A stretch of 64,000 bases of DNA from Gallionellales bacterium GWA2_60_18 (GTDB taxonomy: Bacteria > Pseudomonadota > Gammaproteobacteria > Burkholderiales > Gallionellaceae): positions 90,821-154,820 of the forward strand of contig MGWS01000033.1 of the NCBI GenBank assembly GCA_001801105.1, given 5' to 3'. The notes under the pieces are model-generated. The model was given only the letters and a program-made list of their open reading frames with translations. It was not told the origin of the DNA and ran no database searches. Shown in pieces: positions 56,353 through 64,000 of the stretch (positions within the stretch are counted from its first letter, which is position 1; every line of letters begins with the position of its first letter). Both the position numbers and the translations under genes were made by a program.

Positions 56353-58358
56353 ACGAATGCCAGCAGCACGACCAGCGTGACGAAGGTATAAGTCAAATAA
56401 AGATGGATGCGTCCGTGCTGCAACAGCGAGACCCAGCCGGACAGTTTTTCGGTCAGGTGTCTGATCGGCAGATACAGGTAGAACCACAACTTGTCATCGC
56501 TGCGGCCGTGATATTTCGGATGCGTATCGAACGGCGTGGGCAACTCGTTCTCGATCTTGAAGAACGGCTCGAAGATGCGCCGGATCGGCTGGCCGAACCC
56601 TTCTGCGGTATCTTGCATGCGCGCCGTCTGCGCCGGAAAGCCGCAATCCCAGGCCGGCCCGCGCCGCAGCCGGCCATGATAGAAACGATGCACCGCCAAC
56701 GCGGTCACCAGCATCACGCCCAGCACCGCCAGCAGGAAATACAGCGGACTATAACTGGCGCGCTCGGTATCCACCGGCGTCAGGAACATCCACCCCTCTG
56801 CGGCGTTGCCCAATGCCGTGCCGAGCAACATCTGCGAAACATGGTCGATCTGCCCGACCACAAACACCGGAGCCAGCCCCAATGCCACGCAGCCAAGCGC
56901 CAGCCAGGCCATGCCGACACGTTCCGGAATGCCCGCGTCGTGCGCATGTTCCAGCCCTTCTTCGCGGCGCTGGCCGAGAAAGATCACGCCGTAGAATTTC
57001 ACCATCACATACGCCGCAAGCGCGGCGGCCAGCGCGATCACCGCCGCAGCAACCGGCACCAGCATGTTGATGTAACTGTTCGGCAGACCGGGCGACAGCA
57101 GGAAGGCTTGCAGCAGCAACCATTCCGACACGAAGCCGTTCAGCGGCGGCAGCCCGGCGATGGCCAGCACGCCGACCAGCATCAATACCGAGGCCCACGG
57201 CATGTGATGGATCAACCCGCCCAGCCGCCCCATGTTGCGCTCCCCGGTCGCATGCAGAATCGTGCCGGTGCCGACGAACAGCAGGCTCTTGAAGAAGGCG
57301 TGATTCAGGCTGTGATACAAGGTAGCGGTGAGCGACAAGGCCGCCAGCGCGTCCTTGCCATAGACATGGAAAATGAGGGTCAGGCCGATGCCCACCAGCA
57401 ACAGCCCGATGTTCTCGATCGAGGAATACGCCAGCAGCCGCTTCATGTCGCCCTGCACGGCGGCGAACATCACGCCGAACACGGCGGTGATCAGACCCAG
57501 CGCCAGCGCCAGCACGCCCCACCACCACAGTTGCGTGTCCAGCAGATCGAACGTGACGCGCAGGATGCCGTAGATCGCCGTCTTCAGCATCACCCCGCTC
57601 ATCAGCGCCGACACCGGCGAAGGCGCGGCCGGGTGCGCCTCGGGCAACCAGACATGCAGCGGCAGCACCCCGGCTTTTGCGCCGAAACCGAATAGCGCCA
57701 GCAGAAACGCCGCCGATGCCCAGAACGGGGTCAACTGCGCCGCGCGCATCGCATCAAAAGTGTATGCGGCGATGCCATGCCCGCCCTGCATCACGCCAAA
57801 GGAAAGCAGAATGGCGATCGCGCCGACATGCGCGATCAGCAGGTACAGGAATCCGGCCTTGCGGATGTCGGGAACATGGTGATCGGTGGTAACCAGAAAA
57901 TACGAAGACAGCGCCATGACCTCCCACGCCACCATGAACATATAGGCATCGTCAGCCAGCAACACCAGCGTCATGCCGGCGAGAAACAGGTGATACTGGA
58001 AACACAACAGGCCGAGCGTGGCACCGGCCATACCGCGAAAATAACCGGCGCTGAACAGCGATACGCCGAACGATGCGCCGCCCAGCAGGATCAGGAAAAA
58101 CGCGGAGAGTGGATCGAGACGAAGATGCAACGGCAGATCCGGCAGCCCCAGCGGCAGCACGGCAATGTTGGGAGTGACGCCGAGCGCCCACAGACCAATG
58201 CCGGCCAGCGCCAGCGCACCGACGGCACCGAGGGGAAAGATGACATCGTGGATGAATTTCGGCGTGCGCTGCGCTGCCAATCCCAGCAGCCCCAGCATCA
58301 GCCACAACACGATGACCGCGCCTGCCATGTCCAGCGGCAACACCCCGACAATGTCCAT
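56349..58358 (-). CDS. hyfB: Proton-pumping membrane subunit HyfB-like (NuoL family)
   Basis: 669 residues with about 16-17 membrane helices. NuoL/HyfB features: MVAWEVMALSSYFLVTTDHH, KAGVLPLHVWLPEAHPAAPSPVSALMSGVMLKTAIYGILR, KRLLAYSSIENIGLLLVG and the long C-terminal amphipathic extension after residue 600. First gene of the operon; the complex has two antiporter-like subunits (HyfB and HyfF) and lacks hyfA, hyfD and hyfH genes in this window. Confidence 0.93.
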   Translation of the reverse strand: MDIVGVLPLDMAGAVIVLWLMLGLLGLAAQRTPKFIHDVIFPLGAVGALALAGIGLWALGVTPNIAVLPLGLPDLPLHLRLDPLSAFFLILLGGASFGVSLFSAGYFRGMAGATLGLLCFQYHLFLAGMTLVLLADDAYMFMVAWEVMALSSYFLVTTDHHVPDIRKAGFLYLLIAHVGAIAILLSFGVMQGGHGIAAYTFDAMRAAQLTPFWASAAFLLALFGFGAKAGVLPLHVWLPEAHPAAPSPVSALMSGVMLKTAIYGILRVTFDLLDTQLWWWGVLALALGLITAVFGVMFAAVQGDMKRLLAYSSIENIGLLLVGIGLTLIFHVYGKDALAALSLTATLYHSLNHAFFKSLLFVGTGTILHATGERNMGRLGGLIHHMPWASVLMLVGVLAIAGLPPLNGFVSEWLLLQAFLLSPGLPNSYINMLVPVAAAVIALAAALAAYVMVKFYGVIFLGQRREEGLEHAHDAGIPERVGMAWLALGCVALGLAPVFVVGQIDHVSQMLLGTALGNAAEGWMFLTPVDTERASYSPLYFLLAVLGVMLVTALAVHRFYHGRLRRGPAWDCGFPAQTARMQDTAEGFGQPIRRIFEPFFKIENELPTPFDTHPKYHGRSDDKLWFYLYLPIRHLTEKLSGWVSLLQHGRIHLYLTYTFVTLVVLLAFV

Positions 58359-58555
58359 CCTGACTACTTTCCCCCTGCCCGTGCTGATTGGTCGAACTGC
58401 GCAAGTGCGCGATTCTACTCCCTACACCGGCATCCGTTCAAACGATTGCCCGACGCTTCGCGTGCGCACATGCCTGGCGCGTCAAGCATTGGAGAAAGTC
58501 ACTCGGCGAAAGAATCATCTCTCTAACGGGCAGGACAACAAGGCCCCCCGTGAAA

Positions 58556-58771
58556 ATGAAACAAGAACCGCCTCCTATGGATACCGAACTGGACGACAAG
58601 CCAGCAAGTTGCATCAACTGCGCCCACTACTACATCACCCACGACGTCAATTTCCGATACGGCTGCCGCGCGCTCGACTTCAAAAGCCAGCGACAACCGA
58701 TCCTTGTCGTCATGGAAGCGTCCGGGCAGCAGAGCCACTTCTTTCAAAAGAAAAAGCATGGGCGGAAATAA
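58556..58771 (+). CDS. Small zinc-ribbon-like conserved protein
   Basis: About 71 residues from the ATG at 58556 (or 64 from 58577). The core CINCAHYYITHDVNFRYGCRALDFKSQRQP has the pattern C-x2-C-x13-C of a short conserved family that often ends with a lysine-rich tail (FFQKKKHGRK here). It may bind zinc; function unknown. Neither start has a strong ribosome site. It diverges from hyfB. Confidence 0.6.
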   Translation: MKQEPPPMDTELDDKPASCINCAHYYITHDVNFRYGCRALDFKSQRQPILVVMEASGQQSHFFQKKKHGRK

Positions 58772-59000
58772 TCCGGAAGATACAGGGGCAGTTTACAAGG
58801 CTCACTAAACGGCCGCTTCGTGTTGAAGAATCCCGGTTCCCGATCCCGCTGAGCTTCCTGATAGTGTTCCCGGGTTCGCTGTTCACCCGCGACAAACGCA
58901 CTGAAGACATGTGTTCTGAGCTTTACGTACGCCAGAACACCGTTATCAACGCAGAAGCCGCGACCGCACGCTAACGCAACATTGAGTCAGCCCCCTCACC

Positions 59001-59024
59001 CCCGCCCTGATCAGCGGGTTTTTT
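59001..59024 (+). terminator. Rho-independent terminator before the caspase gene end
   Basis: CCCGC (59001-59005) and GCGGG (59014-59018) pair around eight bases, followed by six T. It ends rightward transcription from 58556 where the caspase-like gene converges; the 58772-59000 stretch between holds no clear gene. Confidence 0.6.
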
Positions 59025-60933
59025 ATTGGGCTTCAGAAGGCCCGGCGATGAGCCCCTCCCCTTTGTCCAAAGGTCTTGTCAGAATCATTTCCAGAGTCAT
59101 CTCACCAGTTGGCGTTACTTCATCACAATGCACTTTCGGACTGTCAAATAAACCATCATTCCGGTTCATGACCAATTTGAATTTGGTCTTTTTTATCTTC
59201 AGGATGATTCGCCCTTTATCCAGGGTTCCTTCCACCTGGTTCTTTTCCCCAGGAACAGCGCAATACCCTCCCGATAAAGGTGCCCAACCGGGGATTTCAA
59301 TTATCCCTGCCAGTTTGCTCCCCCTTGATCCGAGACTAACAGTAGCGTTTTCTATGATTTCGAAAAAGTTCGGACGGGCGACAGCCTCGTCGTACATCCA
59401 GGCATCGGCGCTTCCAGGAAAATTGATTTGGCTCAGTTGAATTGATAATTTGCCGCCGTCAACATCAATTTGCACCGGGTGTCCGTCAGACGTTATCCAT
59501 TGCCCGGACAGGGATTTGACCTTCTCTGTCTGTTCGGCGATTTGCCGTGCTTCTTGCTCCTTGCCACTAGCTTCGATAGCGGCTTTATCCAGAAACAATT
59601 TGATGCGGCTCTTCGCCAGAGCGGCATATTTCCCTTTGGGGTATTGCGCGAGGTAGACATCGTAGTCGTCTTTGCTGCTGCCATTCTTTACTTCGTCCCA
59701 TAAGGCAGCCTCGTTACCGTTACGGTCGCGTGGGACGTCGGCGGGTTTGACCGATACTGTTTTCAGAGTGGCGATAAGTACCCGTGCCGATCCGGCATAC
59801 TGGCCTTTGGGGTATTGCTTGAGATATTCCTGTATCACTTCGAAATTGGCGCTGTCGCGCACGCTTTCCCAAGTCTCCTGTTCGATTTCCTCTTTGCTCT
59901 TGACGCGCATGGGTGCTAGCGTTAGCGCGGAAAGCGGTGTGGACAGCGCGGCACCCTGCGCTTTTTTCATGAGCTGGGTGATCTTGAGGTTGGCGGTATT
60001 GAGGTAGCGCCCGTTGGGGTAGGCCTTGCTGTAGTGTTCATAACTGGTCAAGTCTCCGCTGTCCTTGATTTCTTCCCAGTATTCGTCTTCGATTTCATCT
60101 GTTGTCTTGACCCGTGCGGGTACTGTAACCGGACGTGCTACCTGCATGTCCGCCGCGCATCCGGCAAAACAAAATTCTCCCTCGATGCTGCCTTCCATCC
60201 ACGGTTCTTGTTTTCCTTGCGAGGCGGTTTTAACCGCAGTGACGACTTGTTTGAGGGTTAGTTCTATCTGGAGATTACTGTCCATCTGCGCGATCAGTTT
60301 GCTGGTATACAAGCCATTGCGTCCATCGCCATCAGCCGCGACGCTGCCGGGTCTGGTCGCGTAGGAAATCAGCGTACCGGATGGAGCGTTGACGCGCGCC
60401 AGCCCTTGGTCTGCCGAGCGAAAGCTGCGCGCGTACGGGTTGTTGCGACAGGCATCAAGAAACACCAGGTTGAGACGAGTTTTGGACTCGTCGAGTACGT
60501 CCATGATCTGGTTCATGGCGATGCTTTGATTGGGCACGTCTTCTTCGGTGTGGATGTCTGCATCTATGGCAGGCAGGTAGTTGACCCCCTTGATCTGGAG
60601 TCCGTGTCCGGCGTAGAACACCAGAGCGACTGCGCCGGGCGTAAGTTTGCTGCGAAATTCCCGGAGGGTTCCACCGATCTGCTTTGTTTGCAGGTTGTTG
60701 CGCTCAATGACGTCAAAACCAAGCGCGCGCAATTTTTTTGCCACATCTTTAGCATCGTTGACAGGATTTTTAAGGGGAGAGTTGATGTAGGCACTATTGC
60801 CGATTACCAGCGCAATGCGTTGTTCACTCGCAGCTTCATTTGTCCGGTTGACGACAAGGTTGCGGTCATCCTGGGCATTGGTCTGAAACGATATGAATGC
60901 CAGTACTGCAAAAATAATTTTCAAAGCATCCAC
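59023..60933 (-). CDS. Exported caspase-like (peptidase C14) protein with C-terminal repeats
   Basis: 636 residues from a GTG at 60933, which has AGGG about eight bases upstream and gives a clean signal peptide (ALKIIFAVLAFISFQTNAQ). The caspase domain follows: RIALVIGNSAYINSPLKNPVNDA, catalytic His110 in VFYAGHGLQI and Cys162 in VFLDACRNNPYARSF, then SYATRPGSVAADG. From about residue 290 three repeats of ~60 residues each share a Y-x4-YPxGxY core (YSKAYPNGRY, YLKQYPKGQY, YLAQYPKGKY). The C-terminal ~150 residues are beta-rich. Likely a periplasmic arginine/lysine-specific protease of unknown role. Confidence 0.85.
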   Translation of the reverse strand: MDALKIIFAVLAFISFQTNAQDDRNLVVNRTNEAASEQRIALVIGNSAYINSPLKNPVNDAKDVAKKLRALGFDVIERNNLQTKQIGGTLREFRSKLTPGAVALVFYAGHGLQIKGVNYLPAIDADIHTEEDVPNQSIAMNQIMDVLDESKTRLNLVFLDACRNNPYARSFRSADQGLARVNAPSGTLISYATRPGSVAADGDGRNGLYTSKLIAQMDSNLQIELTLKQVVTAVKTASQGKQEPWMEGSIEGEFCFAGCAADMQVARPVTVPARVKTTDEIEDEYWEEIKDSGDLTSYEHYSKAYPNGRYLNTANLKITQLMKKAQGAALSTPLSALTLAPMRVKSKEEIEQETWESVRDSANFEVIQEYLKQYPKGQYAGSARVLIATLKTVSVKPADVPRDRNGNEAALWDEVKNGSSKDDYDVYLAQYPKGKYAALAKSRIKLFLDKAAIEASGKEQEARQIAEQTEKVKSLSGQWITSDGHPVQIDVDGGKLSIQLSQINFPGSADAWMYDEAVARPNFFEIIENATVSLGSRGSKLAGIIEIPGWAPLSGGYCAVPGEKNQVEGTLDKGRIILKIKKTKFKLVMNRNDGLFDSPKVHCDEVTPTGEMTLEMILTRPLDKGEGLIAGPSEAQ

Positions 60934-61109
60934 TTTCAACTTCCCTCTGTCTCTTAATCTGCCAACAGGCAAGTTTCATGCTATCAGCTTTTCACCTTAA
61001 TTGTAGCGACGAGACCAGTAGTGCCCGGCTAGAACCCGAACAAATTTAGTCGGTTAGCAAGGTCAATAGATTTTGTGAGCTGCTCGCCAGACAGCACCGC
61101 CCCCGGACA

Positions 61110-62237
61110 TCATCCTTCATCCATCACGTCCTGCGCCATCTGCTGCCACAGGAGCACCAGATCGAAATCCTTTGCGGCATCCGCATCCAGCTCTTCCTTG
61201 ATGGCAAAGGCTTGCTTGCTGGTGGCCCGCTTCGGTGGATCGGGATAGCGGACGCCACTGGCCGCGCGCAGGCTGCGCACCAGCGGCTGCATCGGGTTCA
61301 GCAAACGCTTGACCACCACGCCCATCTCGCTATTGACGAGTGTGACCACGCTGCCCGGCGGATAGCAGCCCACTTCCTTGCGGAAAGCATCGGCGAGTTC
61401 GGGCGTGATCGTGGCGGCCTGACGACCGAGCAAGTCTTTCACCGCCGCGCCGGGCGGAAGGCCGCGCCGGTACTCGCGTTCCGAGACCATGGCGCAGAAG
61501 CGGTCCGCCAGCGACACGGTCTCGGATTCGATGCACAGATCGTTCTTGAGCAGCTTGCGGGCATAACCGGAGCCGTCGATCATTTCGTGGTGAAGTTCGA
61601 CCACCTTGAGCCAGACCGGATGAGCTATGCCCTGTTCGCGGAGCACCGCAGCTGCCGTCAGGGGATGGGTGACGATGGCGCGTTTCTGTTCGAGCGTGAG
61701 CGGCACATTCTGATGATAGAGCGCATCCTGGAGTTCCAGCATGCACATATTCATGGTCAGCGCCCCGGCGACGGCATAGCGCCTGTCTTCCACGGGATGT
61801 TGCAGTCGCTTGAGGAGCAACTCGGTCAGCACTGCGGCGTGGAACGAATGCCGCAGGGCATAGCGACCTTTCTTGCGGAGCAGGATGCAGGCAAGTGCCG
61901 CGTCGCTGTCCTTTTCACACAGCATCTGGATGTTTTCGGCGATGGCCGGCACGCCGCCGTAGTCGGGCTTTTCTTTATCGAGCAAACCGGCAAAGGCATC
62001 GGCCAGTTCGCACACGCACGAGAAGACCGAAGTCTTTTCCACTGCCTGCACCTGCTGTTTTTCTTCGTCGACCACCCGGTCGAAAAAGACGCCGCGCTCG
62101 ATCAGGCGGCCCAGTTGGTCTTCGTCGCGAATGATGTAGCCGTGTTTGAGCAGCACCCGGCCATGCGCATCCACCAGTTCGAACGGCAACGGTTGCCCCA
62201 ACGTCACATGTCCGTATCCGAGCCGCACCTTCGCCAT
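61110..62237 (-). CDS. HD-GYP-like protein with degenerate metal site
   Basis: 375 residues. An N-terminal ~70-residue domain (HVTLGQPLPFELVDAHGRVLLKHGYI) precedes an HD-GYP-like domain: LRHSFHAAVLTELLL, VTHPLTAAAVLREQGIAHPVWLKVVELHHEMIDGSGYARKLL and LADRFCAMVSEREYRRGLPP. In active enzymes the second block reads LLHDIGK; here it is AGALTMNMCMLELQDA, so the HD pair is lost, though HHE-DGSGY remains. c-di-GMP hydrolysis is therefore doubtful and a binding or signalling role is more likely. Confidence 0.8.
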   Translation of the reverse strand: MAKVRLGYGHVTLGQPLPFELVDAHGRVLLKHGYIIRDEDQLGRLIERGVFFDRVVDEEKQQVQAVEKTSVFSCVCELADAFAGLLDKEKPDYGGVPAIAENIQMLCEKDSDAALACILLRKKGRYALRHSFHAAVLTELLLKRLQHPVEDRRYAVAGALTMNMCMLELQDALYHQNVPLTLEQKRAIVTHPLTAAAVLREQGIAHPVWLKVVELHHEMIDGSGYARKLLKNDLCIESETVSLADRFCAMVSEREYRRGLPPGAAVKDLLGRQAATITPELADAFRKEVGCYPPGSVVTLVNSEMGVVVKRLLNPMQPLVRSLRAASGVRYPDPPKRATSKQAFAIKEELDADAAKDFDLVLLWQQMAQDVMDEG

Positions 62238-62343
62238 CGCTTCCTCCCGCTCTTCGAGTCCAAAGGAAAATCAGTATCGCTTGCAATGTATGACAAATGT
62301 CGGAAAACAACAACCTGCACGGGAAGCGACCGGCGAATACGTG

Positions 62344-64000
62344 CTATCCGTACACCACCTTCACGTTTTCCGGCCCCAGCGCCTCGCGCAGTTCGCGCAA
62401 CAGGTCGTCGTGCAGCGTGGCCTGCCACGCTTCGCCGAGACGCAGCTGGCAGGCGGCCTGATGGTTGCGGTAGTGGATCAGCACCGGGCACTTGCCCTCG
62501 CGGAACGGCATGAACATCTGCTTCAGTTGCGCGATGCCGACCTTGCCGTCGCAGCGCAACGCCAGCTGCTGCGCGAAATGCGAACGCGCCGAAGCGAAGT
62601 CGAACAGCTCGTCGGCGCCCACGCGCACGTTGCCGGAATATTCGTCCAGGCTGGCCTTGCCGCGCACCACCAGCACCTCGTCCTCGCGTATCCACGGTTT
62701 GCTGCGCTCGTATTCCTCGTTGAACACAGTCATCTCGACCTGCGCGCCGCCGTCGTCCAGCGTGACCACCGCCATGCGCCCGCGCCGCGTCTGCTGGATG
62801 CGCAGCCCGGCCACGATGCCGGCCAGCACCACCGGCACGCCGCGCCGCGAGTTCGGCGTGGAGCCGTTCGCTGCGCCGACGAATTGCGGCGTGAGATCGG
62901 CGAGCCGCACCTTGATGAAGTTCGCCAGCTCCTGCTCGTATTCCTGATAGGGATGGCCGCCGAGGTAGAAGCCGAGGCTGGCCTTCTCGTGCGCGAGCTG
63001 TTCGCGCAGCCGCCAGCGCGGCACGTCGGCGTGCTTCGCGGTGAGCACCACATCCGCCTCTTCCGCGCCGAACAGGCTGTTCTGGTTGGCCGCGCGCGCC
63101 TGCTGGTCGGCGCTCGCCAGCGCGGCATCCAGCGTCGCCATCAGGCAGGCGCGGTGGTCGTTGATGCTGTCGAACGCGCCGCCCTTGATCAGCGCCTCGA
63201 CGGTGCGGCGGTTGACCAGGCGCTTGTCCACGCGGCGGCAGAAGTCGAACAGGTCCTTGAACGGCCCGCGTGCGCGCGCCTCGACGAGGTTGGCGATGGC
63301 CGCCTCGCCGGTGCCCTTGATCGCGCCGAGGCCGTAAGCCACGGTCTGTTCGTCCACCGGGGCGAAGCGGTAGCCGGAAGTGTTCACGTCCGGCGGCAGC
63401 ACGCGCAGCTTCTGTTGCAGCGTGTCCTGATAGAAGGAACGCACCTTGTCGGTGTTGTCCATGTCGGCGGACAGCGTGGCCGCCATGAACGCCGCCGGAT
63501 GGTGCGCCTTGAGATAGGCGGTCTGGTAGGCGACCAGCGCGTAGGCGGCGGAGTGGGATTTGTTGAAGCCGTAACCGGCGAACATCTCCATCAGGTCGAA
63601 CAACCGCGTCGCCAGCTTGTCGTCGATGCCGCGCTTGACCGCGCCGCCGACGAAGATGTCGCGATGCTTCGCCATCTCTTCCGGGTTCTTCTTGCCCATC
63701 GCGCGCCGCAGCATGTCCGCGCCGCCCAGCGTGTAGCCGCCGATGATCTGCGAGATCTGCATCACCTGCTCCTGGTACACGATCACGCCGTAGGTCGGCT
63801 TGAGCGAGACTTCCAGATCGGGATGGAAATAGTCGGCCTTGGCGCGGCCGTGCTTGCGGTTGATGAAGTCCTCCACCATGCCCGATTCCAGCGGGCCGGG
63901 ACGGAACAGCGCGACCAGCGCGACGATGTCCTCGAAGGTGTCCGGCTGCAGGCGCTTGATCAGGTCCTTCATGCCGCGCGATTCGAGCTGGAACACCGCG
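62344..64000 (-). CDS. dnaE: DNA polymerase III alpha subunit, C-terminal part
   Basis: About 552 codons are present; the gene continues past the right edge, so the PHP and palm domains are mostly outside. Visible are FRPGPLESGMVEDFINRKHGR, QIIGGYTLGGADMLRRAMGKK, GYGFNKSHSAAYALVAYQTAYLK (fingers), helix-hairpin-helix KGTGEAAIANLVEARA and an OB-fold near the C-terminus (RRGRMAVVTLDDGGAQVEMTVF). Catalytic subunit of the replicase. Ends GPENVKVVYG. Confidence 0.97.
   Translation of the reverse strand, partial: AVFQLESRGMKDLIKRLQPDTFEDIVALVALFRPGPLESGMVEDFINRKHGRAKADYFHPDLEVSLKPTYGVIVYQEQVMQISQIIGGYTLGGADMLRRAMGKKNPEEMAKHRDIFVGGAVKRGIDDKLATRLFDLMEMFAGYGFNKSHSAAYALVAYQTAYLKAHHPAAFMAATLSADMDNTDKVRSFYQDTLQQKLRVLPPDVNTSGYRFAPVDEQTVAYGLGAIKGTGEAAIANLVEARARGPFKDLFDFCRRVDKRLVNRRTVEALIKGGAFDSINDHRACLMATLDAALASADQQARAANQNSLFGAEEADVVLTAKHADVPRWRLREQLAHEKASLGFYLGGHPYQEYEQELANFIKVRLADLTPQFVGAANGSTPNSRRGVPVVLAGIVAGLRIQQTRRGRMAVVTLDDGGAQVEMTVFNEEYERSKPWIREDEVLVVRGKASLDEYSGNVRVGADELFDFASARSHFAQQLALRCDGKVGIAQLKQMFMPFREGKCPVLIHYRNHQAACQLRLGEAWQATLHDDLLRELREALGPENVKVVYG

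Overview
The window is a high-GC chromosomal segment of a betaproteobacterium. The overall gene set (ErpA, bactofilin, Coq7, 2C-type ThyA/FolA pair, ApbC/MetG, a Hyf-like complex and a nitrogen-fixation cluster) fits the Nitrosomonadales, and a microaerophilic member such as a Gallionellaceae-type iron oxidiser (Sideroxydans-like) is my best guess; this is inference from gene content, not a database result. No rRNA, tRNA, CRISPR array, prophage or transposase gene was seen.

Layout: 0-8 kb is housekeeping (anmK, erpA, bactofilin, argC, rpsI-rplM, YdcF/OsmC proteins, coq7, trpC). About 7.9-30.9 kb is a nif supercluster on both strands: nifV-nifW-nifA and nifB-fdxN-iscA-nifZ-nifT-SIR2 read rightwards; nifE-nifN-nifX-DUF269-DUF683-fdxB-nifQ(-hypothetical-draG) and nifH-nifD-nifK-FeSII read leftwards; draT diverges from nifH. 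RpoN -24/-12 elements and TGT-N10-ACA NifA boxes can be read in front of nifV, nifB, nifH and (promoter only) nifE. NifA carries the C-x11-C-x19-C-x4-C motif of oxygen-sensitive NifA and no nifL is present. DraT and DraG give post-translational control of NifH, and a Shethna FeSII-like ferredoxin suggests conformational oxygen protection. A lower-GC defence patch (MT-A70 methylase, BglII/BstYI-type endonuclease, DUF2971 protein, orphan antitoxin) sits between the nifE and nifHDK operons.

About 31-50 kb is mixed housekeeping: proA, lipoyl-domain lpdA, a PA2778/PA2779 pair, acyP, a toxin-antitoxin pair, an M17 peptidase, thyA-folA-caxA, an amino-acid decarboxylase, apbC and metG. Two genes here look like internal-deletion relics (a dcd remnant of 38 codons and a truncated TesA-type esterase). 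About 50-58.4 kb holds a response regulator and a six-gene hyfBCEFGI-like operon whose large subunit lacks the NiFe cysteines, so it is probably an energy-converting-hydrogenase-related (Ehr) complex rather than a hydrogenase. The window ends with an exported caspase-like protein, a degenerate HD-GYP protein and the 3' part of dnaE.

A second theme is repeat invasion: many GTRGGNG-headed palindromes (REP/REPIN-like) sit between genes, including between nifH and nifD, nifK and FeSII, and nifB and fdxN; a pair of MITE-like elements flanks coq7 and nifQ; and palindromic repeats have entered the reading frames of lpdA and metG as extra linker peptide.
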